In this document: one piece after another, positions 56,050 to 64,000 of the stretch | Position numbering within the stretch: position 1 is the first letter of the stretch | How the letters are laid out: every line of letters begins with the position of its first letter | Assembly (NCBI GenBank): GCA_018398575.1 | Contig: JAGTXZ010000020.1 | Location: forward strand, 186,001-250,000 | Source of the DNA: Ampelomyces quisqualis | Taxonomy: Eukaryota; Ascomycota; Dothideomycetes; Pleosporales; Phaeosphaeriaceae | Length of the DNA stretch: 64,000 bases | Direction of reading: 5' to 3' | The notes under the pieces: model-generated | Databases searched by the model: none | Told to the model about the DNA's origin: nothing | Seen by the model: only the letters and a program-made list of their open reading frames with translations | Translations under genes and position numbers: made by a program

Positions 56050-57480
56050 AGAAGAGCTTTTAGATAGGTTGCTGCAAGGCTTAAGAAACAGATAAGATAA
56101 TTTGTAAATTTAAAAATAGAAAACCTTAAGCACTAGTGTTAACAAGAGTATTAAGGCGTAAGCTAAGGCCTTAGTTGTAAAGAAGCGTAGGTATAAAGAA
56201 ATAGAGACTGCAAAATAAATAAAAAAGGTTAAGGTAAGATAGATTGTAACAGCTTAGGCCTAAGAAAGAGTGTCTTTCTAGGCGCTTCTGTTTCTTGTAT
56301 AATACACCTCCTAATTAGGTTGCTCTTAAGCATCTTTATACTTATCTACTTCTATAGCTTTAATCTAACGCACATAAAGCTTTATGCAGTTACTAGAGTA
56401 GTATTTTAGCTTACTGCAATTGTAACAACTACTAAGGGTCTTCTATTATTCTAGCTTAGGGGTCTTTGTAAGAAGACGCACTGTTGTAGATTAATAGACT
56501 AGCGCAGAATTTTTTAGAGCGCTAGTAGTAGTAGTCTAATTTAGCTCTAAATTCTGTTGTAGAGCTAACCTAATTAGTAACCTAGCAGTAGCTAGTGTTA
56601 TACTTAGTGTAGAGTTGTTCTTCTGCTCTATATTGTATGCAGTAAGGTGTTCTACTATCTAATTAAATAAGTTCTTCTATTAGTGCCTAAATCCTAGGTT
56701 AGGGGCTTGCAACCCTAGCGTAATCTTAGTCTATAAGTAGTAAAACTACTCTAAAGAGAGTACTTGTCTCTTAACTGCAGAACTTAGAAACCTAGCTTTA
56801 AATAAGAGGAACGTTTCTTTCTTAGTTATCTGCATTTAATTAAAAGCTGCTTAGCTTTTGGCTACCTTGTTACCTGTAATAAAGTAAGACTTAAGTAGCC
56901 TAATTATTTGCTTAGCGTTCTAGAATTGCTCTTAATTAGTATCTAATAAATATTATAGCTTAAGATAGCCTTTGGCTAATCCTGTAGTGTAGCCCTATAC
57001 TAAGGCTATGCGTTGTCTTTTAGTCTAATAGTAATCTAAGTTAATCTTAAGTTAATTCTAGATAGAGGCCTGCTATTAGCAAAAGGTAAGATCTTTTCTA
57101 TTACTAAGATTGTCTATATTAGGCGTTTTCTTAGATTGTTAAAGTTAGCAAGAGCCTTTATAGTAATGTAAGTACTTAGATGTAGAGCTGTTAGATAAAC
57201 AGCAGGGTGCAGAATTATTCTAGGGTAATTTAGTAGTAGGTAGAGGCTTGTCTAGTTCTATTAACAGAGTTAGTCTTTTCTTAAGGGAATTAATTTCTGC
57301 TAAAGCCTGTTTTAAATCTTGTTATAATTGATTAACCTCTATTTAGGTAGAGGTTAGATTTAGTGCAGCTCTAGGCTAAGGGGGTTCTTTAGTGTCTGTC
57401 TTTTTTGCTTTAGCACTCTGTTGCTAGGTTGTTACAGTTAATACAGAGTTGTCTTAGAGAAAGGCTCTTAGAGTTAGTTC
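56050..57480 (-). pseudogene. gag, Gypsy-3 copy B
   Basis: Knuckle at 56386-56427: C-x2-C-x4-Y-x4-C, His lost to Tyr, whereas copy A keeps His. Capsid region lies to the right. A Ser/Lys-rich stretch near 57250-57480 matches the start of gag in copy A near 18430-18680. Confidence 0.65.
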
Positions 57481-57783
57481 TTTAGAGAGAGTTATTAGCG
57501 TTGCCTCTAATACTCCTAGGTTATTAATAGTCTCTAAGTTTCTATTATAGCGCTAAACGCAACTTTTCTAAAGTAATCCTAACTGTTGTGTTAATAGAAA
57601 GATCTAAACCTAAAGGCTTTGGCTGTTAGAAGATCTAAGGAATCCTAACTGTGTTTAATAGATTTAAGGTTGCAAATAGATTTAATTTAGATAGAGTTCT
57701 AGACGTTTTAACGCAATCTTTTTAAAAGTAAATTGCAATATTATATAAATGCTATTACTAGCAGGACAAAGTTTCTCTTGTAA

Positions 57784-58082
57784 TGTAACAACGCAGGTAG
57801 GTACAGCTATTAGGATCAAATTGGATACGTATTAGAGGCATATAGAAGTGCGTGTTGTATTAGAGATTCTAGATTAGCTATACACCTATAGGTCTTGTAC
57901 AGAAGGACAAGAGAAACTTGTCCTCTATCTATGCTATAGGCTTATATTTATAGTGGGCGTAGCAGCTAAGTTAGAGCGCTGTTAGAGCGCTTTTAGTCCT
58001 AATCTACTAGCTCTCTACATAATCTGTTACTAAGCCTTTATAAGGTATCAGATGTAACATATGTTTGCATGTGCTTGTTACA
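57784..58082 (-). repeat. 5' LTR of Gypsy-3 copy B
   Basis: 299 bp, TGTAACAACG to GCTTGTTACA on the plus strand; right flank attat (58083-58087). Matches 47613-47912 and 50967-51265. Confidence 0.94.
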
Positions 58083-58087
58083 ATTAT

Positions 58088-60995
58088 TAAGGCCTTAACT
58101 AAGTTACTAAGAAAAACAGATTAGCTCTTCTCTTAATTAGAAAAACCTTTAATTAGCTTTATAGATTAGTAAAGTTTACTAAGCTTAATCTTAAGAACGC
58201 GTATTACTAGATTAGGATCTAGCAAGGTAATAAGTAGAAGACAGCGTTTTGCACGCAATATAGCTACTTTAAGTATATAGTTATGCTCTTTAGGCTAACT
58301 AACGCGCCTGCTACGTTCTAGAGGTATATTAATAGAGCCTTAGCCTTGTATTTAGATATCTTTTGCGTTGTCTATCTTAACAATATTCTAATCTTTTCTT
58401 AAAAGAGGGAGGATTATTAGAAGCAGGTAAGAAAAGTACTTGCTAAGCTAAGAGAATATAGTCTTTTTGTTAACTTAAAAAAGTGTATCTTTGCTACTAA
58501 TTAAGTTAAGTTCCTAGAGTTTATTATGCGCCTTAACAGCGTTATAATAGATTAAGAACAGGTTTACGCAGTTATTAATTAGCCTACGCTAACATTCTTT
58601 AAGGATGTTTAAGTCTTCTTAGGCTTTGCAAACTTCTACTAACGCTTTATATAGAGTTTCTCTATTATTGTTAGCCTAATTACTAACCTTCTAAAAGGAT
58701 TAGTTTAAGGGAAGAAGTCTAGTTCTTTTAACTAGCCTAACGCTATAGAGAAAGCAAAGCGCTAGCTATGCAACAGGTTTACAACTACACCTATTCTATA
58801 GCACTACAATTATACACTCTTATCTAAGTTAGAAACTAATACTTCTATTTAAGGAGTAGCAGATATCTTCTTCTAACTCTATGCAAATAGAAACTAGTAC
58901 TCTGTAGCCTTTTAGTTAAGAAAGCTTTTACTTACAGAAAAGAACTACTATATATACAACCTAGAGCTCTTTACTATTATTATAGTAGTGTAGCACTAGC
59001 GTTACTATGTTAAGAGGCTAGTAGTTTAGTTAAAAATATAGACAGACTATAACAACCTACGCAGCTTTATAGGCACGTTAACTCTCTCTAAAAGATAGGC
59101 TAGCTAGGTAATAAAGCTAGCTGCTTATAACTTTAAGATTAAGTATTAGTCTAAAAAGACAAATCCTATAGATAGGCCTTTAAGGCAACTTATAGACAAT
59201 AACAATACGCTAGATATTTAACTATTAGACATGCTGCTAGTACTGCAAAAGAAGTTGCAGCTAGTAGAAACATAAGCTAAGCTACCTAGTAAGAAGCTAG
59301 CGTTAGTAAGAAGCTAGATAATAGCTTAATAGTAAGCAGGTACTCTACATCTTAATAAAGATGTTTCTATAAGCCTAGCGTATAGCGTTAAGGCAACAGC
59401 TACAAGCTACAGCTCTAATTAGAAAAACCTTAAGAGCAGACTAGTAATAGCCTAAAGAGTTATATAGTTGCAAGTAAGAGCTACAGCCTTAGAAAGGTTA
59501 GCTTATAAGAAACTTTCTAAGTTCTTCTTTAAAGTCTGTGTATAAGTATAACAGAATAACCTAGAAGTAGTTGCGTTGCGTAGAGACGTTAAATTCCCTA
59601 CGCCTGCCTGTTAAGGCGCTAGTAAATGCTAAAAGCACTAAAAGCTTAACGCTGTAGGTAGCTTTTAGTTTAAGAACTAATTATATATTCTACTAAAGCT
59701 AGCCTTTAGAGCTAAGCTTCTTAAGCTATATTATAACAATCTACTTGCTAGCTATTTTAGGTAAGCTAAAACGCTTAAGCTTGTAGCCTAATACTACTAT
59801 TAGCCTAGGCTTAAGAAAGAGCTTAAGGAGTATATTAACTCTTACTTAGTGTGCTAAGGCACAAAGTTGCTTAAGTAGCGCCCTACTAGCGTGTTAAACG
59901 CGCTCTTCTAACCTTAGAGACTATAGTAAGAAATTATAATAGATTTTATTATAGGCCTACTACCTACTAAGCGCTACAGCGTTATATATAACGTAATACT
60001 TGTTATAGTTAACAAGTACACTAAAATAGCTAAGTATATCTCTATATAAAAAACAGTTACTGCCTTATAGTTAGTAGATCTGTTCTTAGAATACGTTATA
60101 CAATTCTTTAGCTTACCTAAAGGTATTATATTAGATTAAGAAAGTGTCTTTACTTTACAGTTCTAAGTAGACTGCTGCTTTATAGCAAAAGTAAAGCGCT
60201 AGCTTAGCACTACCTTCTATTTGCAGATAGATAGCTAAATAGAACGTTAAAATTAAACTCTAGAGTAATACTTAAGAGCCTTTGTAGGCAATTAGCTAGA
60301 TAATTAGGTACACTTCTTATTACTAGCAGAGTTTGTATACAACAATGCTAAACAGGCTATATTAGAAGTATTTCTATTCTTTGCCTACTATAAGTTCTAC
60401 TTGCGCCTTAACTACAAGCTAACAGCGCCTACTAAAGTTTCTAGTATTAAGGAAAAGTTGCAGAAGCTTATGTAAACTTAGAACGCTTTAGCTAATTACT
60501 AGAACAAAAGTTTACAATACTAAGAATAATACTATAACAAGAAATATAAGCCTTAAGAGTTTAAGCTAGAGAATATAATTCTCTTATTAACAAAGTATCT
60601 ACGCTTGCGCAGCGCTAGTAGAAAGCTATTACTGCGCTAGATAGGCCTTTTTCTAGTTAATAAGTAAATTAGCTTACAAGCTTTTAGAATCTTACTCCTA
60701 TTATATATAAAGATCTACTCTATATTTTATACGTTCTTGCTCTAGCTGTTTGTACTAAGAGAGGAGAAAGAATTAACTCTACCTAGGCCTGTTAACCTAG
60801 ATAATAGTAATAAGCTAGGGTAACGCTATAAGGTTAAAGCTGTTCTAGTAAAGCAGCGTAACAGATATTTAGTAAATTACCTAGTTAAATAGAAAGGCTA
60901 GCTACTAGAATATAACAAGTAGGTTAATTAAAAAGATATAGATAAATTACTTATAGAGAAGTATAACTAGAGAGAAGATTAATTATTATAAAAAA
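58088..60995 (+). pseudogene. pol (rest of RT, RNase H, integrase, chromodomain), Gypsy-4 copy B
   Basis: Continues RT after Gypsy-3: LVKFTKLNLKNAYYxIRI, then YLNN at 58373-58384 and LGFANFYQRFIQ. RNase H is at about 58750-59060. The integrase zinc domain lies at about 59735-59860 (LVAQYYYQPRLKKELKEYI, LVCQ). The core has IIDFIIGLLPTKRYSVIYNV (near 59935), LDQESVFT (near 60130) and an Ile-Glu-Arg near 60235. The chromodomain at about 60826-60985 reads YKVKAVLVKQRNRYLVNYLV, then LEYNKQVN and KDIDKLLIEKY, a good match to chromodomains of fungal chromoviruses. Confidence 0.85.
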
Positions 60996-60999
60996 TTAA

Positions 61000-61060
61000 T
61001 ATACAGAAAAACAAAAGAAAAAACAAAGAAAAAAAAAGAAAAAGAAAAAACTAGGCGCCT
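61000..61060. other. A-rich spacer between pol and antisense frame, Gypsy-4 copy B
   Basis: A run of nearly pure A/G/C without T (about 61012-61050) just after the pol end; the complement of the T-rich tract at 21340-21400. Lies between converging genes and may act in 3'-end formation. Confidence 0.5.
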
Positions 61061-61111
61061 TAGCAGCGCAACACTAGCGCTTAACTAGCGTAACTAGGTA
61101 TAAACACTAGC

Positions 61112-62260
61112 TTACTCTAGAAAGTTCTTATTATCTAGGTCCTTAGAGATAGAGAACTTATCTCTACTACCCTTCTTATCCTCTCCTTTAAACTCTCCTA
61201 TACCTTTCTGCCTCTCTGCAGTAACTTTACCTAGATTACCTACTAGCTTATAAGTTAACAGCGTAGTAGTAGTGCGTTAAGAGCGCTTTAGCTTACTTTT
61301 AGTAGTAGAGCACTTTAAACAAGGCTGCCTAGATAGCTAGAACTTAGCTAGGCGTTTTCTAGAGGCCTTAGCCTTAGCCTTACTCTTGCTTTTAGCCTTA
61401 CTCTTTTCTTTAGAGAGAGAAGGTATAGAGGTAGGGCTCTAAGAAGAAGAGGTTTTATCTCTCTTCTTCTTCTGCTTCTTACGCTTCTTAAGATTAAAGC
61501 CTTTATTAGCACTTACCTCTTTTAAATTAAGGTTAAAGTTAGACTGCGCGTTAGCCTTACTAAGTAGCAGAAGGTTAGCCTAGACAACGTTAGAATAACA
61601 GCGCAGTAACTACAGAAAGAGAGAAAAAATAACTTACTTAGGCCTGTAGAAGATTAAGAATACTCTTTACTATAGTAAAGAGGTAGTTAGTTACCTTAAC
61701 CTGCAAGATCTAAATCTTATTACTCTTAGGCTAATAGTAACTTTTAAACTTTACCTTTTTATAGAGGAAAAGCTCTACTAAGGTAGTTTACTAGCGCAAC
61801 GCTATCTTTTACGCGTTAACATCTAGGTCTACTCTAGCCTTATTAGTAGTAAGGCGCTACTACTACTAGTATAAAGTATTTTAGCCTTTAATAAAACTTA
61901 GTAGTACTAGAGTATAGGACTTCTTCTTATAGGCGTACCTGTTACACTATAGGCTACTAAAAACGTAGTTATATAACGTGCTATTAATCTTTAGACTTTT
62001 AGTATAACGTAGGTAAACTAGCTTAGCTAGCTTAATATTAGAGACGCTACTGCAGTAGGTAACAGGCGTAGCCTAAGCGCTAGGTTAGTAATATTGCAAC
62101 ACTAGAGTTACACTACTTATAGAGATAGTAGAAGTAGTAGGTAGTATAGGCGTAGTACTTATAATAATTAATATAGAGGTAATAGAGTTGCAACAGCGTA
62201 GAGCTAGGTAATAATATAAGAATATAATAATAGGTATTATAGAAAAGAAATCTTAAGTTA
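61112..62260 (-). pseudogene. antisense accessory frame of Gypsy-4 copy B
   Basis: Minus-strand counterpart of 20150-21278. Stop codon complement at 61112-61114. The basic Lys/Ala/Arg tail lies at about 61250-61480, with the (aaggct)n run degraded here. The intron corresponds to about 61590-61646 with gtaagt and ctaac kept. The Cys cluster at about 61905-61950 has its second Cys as Tyr (CNRYAYKKKSY). Two independent copies sharing frame, intron and motif support a real gene. Confidence 0.7.
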
Positions 62261-62443
62261 AGTTGCTATATTATTACTATTACTATAGCTACTAGCTACC
62301 TCTTAGATTTACCTAGAGTTTTAGTCTTAGCATAATAACAGCCTTATAGCAAACAGCTTTTATAACAATAATATTAGGTATACACTAACAAACCTAATAT
62401 TATTAAATTACTAAAATAGTAATTCTAGAGAAAAGAAAATAAT

Positions 62444-62725
62444 TATAAGAATATTATAGTGTAGAGCTATTAGTTATATAGCTATACGCCTGCGCTTTTG
62501 CAACACTATCCTAGCTTCTATACGCGTAAAACGCGCATAGCTGCCCTAGCGTCTTAATAGCGCTACGCTAGCGTAGACTTAGTGCATTTTAGTTAAAAGA
62601 ACACACATCTAGTTATATCTACAAAAGAGTAGTTCTGCACTAAAGCTATAGAATAGAAATTAACTTACTTCTACCTATACTACTATTGTTACCTTATAAC
62701 TTTGCTGCTATATAAACCTTTTACA
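62444..62725 (+). repeat. 3' LTR of Gypsy-4 copy B
   Basis: 282 bp, TATAAGAATA to CCTTTTACA, with the purine-rich tract gagaaaagaaaataat directly upstream and aaagg after it. Confidence 0.93.
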
Positions 62726-63360
62726 AAAGGCCTTTATAAGTATAAAACAGAGCGCTACTAGTATTACTATATAATCTAAAGGCTATAGTTATTAGCTTAT
62801 AAAACATAAGACTTAAGCCTTTGCAATAGTATACTATATGTAAAAAAAGATAGGTAGAAAGGTAACGTTAATAAGTTCTAATAGGTGTATAAGAGACAGA
62901 GTAAGTAGCTATTATATACTTCTCTTCTTAAGATCTAAAGCTAGGCACGCTAGTAAGAAACGTAACTTTCTGTTAATAAATAGTAAGACGTAAAGCGTAA
63001 GGATAATATTAATATGCCTCTAAGGTACTTTTAGCTAATAGAAAGCTTTTATTTGCGTTAAAGCTTACCTAGTAATCTACTAATAGTATAAGAGTAAGTA
63101 TAAACGCTTGTAGTAGTAGAGTAGATAGTATAGTGTAGTATTCTATTCCTATATCTTATAATATATAACATTAGGTATTAAGTAGGTATATACTTAAATA
63201 GTTTTCTTTATTCTAAAGAGAGACTTTCTAGAACTTCTCTAGCGCCTACAGCTAGTCTTTTTTGCTTATAGTAAAATAGGAACTGTCTACCTCTATCTAT
63301 ATATTAAATTACCCTAATAGTAATTGCAATCTGTTACTGTTTATAATATAATAATACTTG
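62726..63360. other. older RIP-affected DNA right of Gypsy-4
   Basis: Continuation of 47913-48727 after removal of Gypsy-4 copy B. AT-rich and RIP-like. A plus-strand stretch near 62930-63180 can be read through TAG/TAA (NINMPLRYFQLIESFYLRQ), but no family was recognised and it may be chance. Confidence 0.5.
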
Positions 63361-63440
63361 TAGTTAGCAAAAATATTAGTGTTCCTTTGATATTTTTTGG
63401 TAGTTAGCGAAAGTTTTGATGTTCCCCTAATAAGCGGACA
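63361..63440. repeat. two 40-bp tandem units, one decayed and one not
   Basis: tagttagcaaaaatattagt at 63361 and tagttagcgaaagttttgat at 63401 are the same unit 40 bp apart, each followed by gttcc. The left unit differs by changes towards A/T. They lie on the edge between RIP-affected and normal DNA. Confidence 0.65.
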
Positions 63441-63455
63441 TTACGTAATGTCCGC
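63434..63455. repeat. perfect 22-bp palindrome
   Basis: gcggacattac followed by its exact complement gtaatgtccgc. It stands at the start of the sequence of normal composition. It could be two abutting inverted-repeat ends of a DNA transposon or MITE, an excision scar, or a binding site for a dimeric protein. The next bases contain gccaat(t/c)agcg twice (about 63466-63502). Confidence 0.75.
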
Positions 63456-63459
63456 GATT

Positions 63460-64000
63460 TCTGCAGCCAATTAGCGTGCGTTTTCGTAGCCAATCAGCGT
63501 TAGTACTTCTTTACACTAAACACGATTATAGAATGCTGCTACGCAGCAATAATCGAAGTATGCGCAGCTTTTGGCGTAGTTAGGCCTACGGCCTGTTGTC
63601 AGCTGCTGCTGGCTCGACTCTCTACAAAAACAACTTAGGCAGCTATCGCAAACAGCAGCCTGAGTTGCATAAAATGCTGTGACTTGCGGGAAGCTACAAA
63701 GGTATGTTAAGAGCATGCAGCTCTAATTGAACGGCGCGGCTTACACACGAAGGCCGCAGAGAGTCTCTGCGGGCTCGAGCCTGTACAATAACAACCTAGG
63801 CTGCTGCTCGAAGTCGGAATTGTAAACAGCAGCCTGAGTTATGCGATCATTATCTTTAACAATCACAATTTAGGGAAATCCTCTGTGCTTGGACGTACAT
63901 CACTCGTGTCTGGCCACTAGCTAGAGCTAGATAGTGCTACTGTCATCTTTAACAAGCACTATTTGTGCAGGATCTATTGTGCTTGGACGTACATTATTAG
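63460..64000. other. right-hand region of normal composition with diverged direct repeats
   Basis: CA, TG and CG are all common here, unlike the rest of the window. Diverged repeats: aacagcagcctgagtt at 63651-63666 and 63825-63840, each preceded by a related ggctcga...acaaca..tagg stretch; and gtgcttggacgtacat at 63885-63900 and 63979-63994, each preceded by atctttaacaa (94-bp period). An open stretch on the minus strand (63516-63716) has no recognisable domain and is probably chance. No gene is called. Confidence 0.55.

Larger units (their letters stand above)
50967..58082 (-). mobile_element. Gypsy-3 copy B, full-length LTR retrotransposon (7.12 kb)
   Basis: 299-bp LTRs at 50967-51265 and 57784-58082, with perfect duplication attat (50962-50966, 58083-58087). 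The minus strand carries gag and pol, the plus strand an antisense frame beside the 3' LTR. This copy is uninterrupted and serves as the reference for copy A. Confidence 0.95.
48728..62725 (+). mobile_element. Gypsy-4 copy B, chromovirus-type retrotransposon, split by Gypsy-3
   Basis: 282-bp LTRs at 48728-49009 and 62444-62725. Perfect duplication aaagg (48723-48727, 62726-62730). Without Gypsy-3 copy B (50967-58082) it is about 6.88 kb, close to copy A. The plus strand carries gag, protease, RT, RNase H, integrase and chromodomain. The minus strand carries the antisense frame. Confidence 0.93.

Noticed and set aside
63516..63716. Open stretch of 66 codons, minus strand, Cys-rich
   Set aside because: No domain, no conserved partner, and it overlaps non-coding direct repeats. 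Likely chance in normal-composition DNA.

Overview
The window is a transposon graveyard from a filamentous ascomycete (Pezizomycotina-type) genome. Five unrelated elements were inserted into one another and then eroded by repeat-induced point mutation (RIP). CpA has been changed to TpA on both strands, so nearly every CAG/CAA glutamine codon reads as a TAG/TAA stop, Cys and His codons often read as Tyr, and TGG as TAG. CpG is much better preserved. No intact gene was found. Open frames are short, and real coding regions show only when TAG/TAA is read through. Family names Gypsy-1 to Gypsy-4 are my own labels. Which family a block belongs to was decided by comparing copies inside the window.

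Layout. An old Gypsy-3 element (copy A, minus strand) forms the backbone of 1010-47912. Three Gypsy-1 elements landed in it: one ending at 1009 (copy A), one at 2073-14536 (copy B, plus strand) and one at 18728-47355 (copy C, minus strand). Copy C was then hit by Gypsy-4 copy A (19659-26638) and by Gypsy-2 (32746-46325). Gypsy-2 was itself hit by a hAT DNA transposon (33719-39747). After a short older stretch (47913-48727) comes Gypsy-4 copy B (48728-62725, plus strand), whose reverse transcriptase is split by Gypsy-3 copy B (50967-58082). Older RIP-affected DNA follows, and at about 63.4 kb the sequence changes abruptly to normal composition with short repeats and a perfect 22-base palindrome. 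For every element with both ends in the window, LTR or TIR ends and matching target-site duplications (4, 5 or 8 bp) fix the borders to within a base or two.

Gene content. Each Gypsy element has gag (CCHC knuckle), protease, reverse transcriptase, RNase H and integrase remnants. Gypsy-2 and Gypsy-4 also have a C-terminal chromodomain. The hAT carries a transposase gene with a spliceosomal intron and an upstream ORF with further introns.

Most striking: each of the four Gypsy families has a long antisense reading frame between the end of pol and the 3' LTR, pointing back at pol. In Gypsy-1 and Gypsy-4 it is kept in two copies. In Gypsy-4 it holds a 57-bp intron that only makes sense on the antisense strand. 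In Gypsy-2, -3 and -4 the frames share a short Cys-cluster followed by V-P. This looks like a recurring antisense accessory gene module of these retrotransposons.
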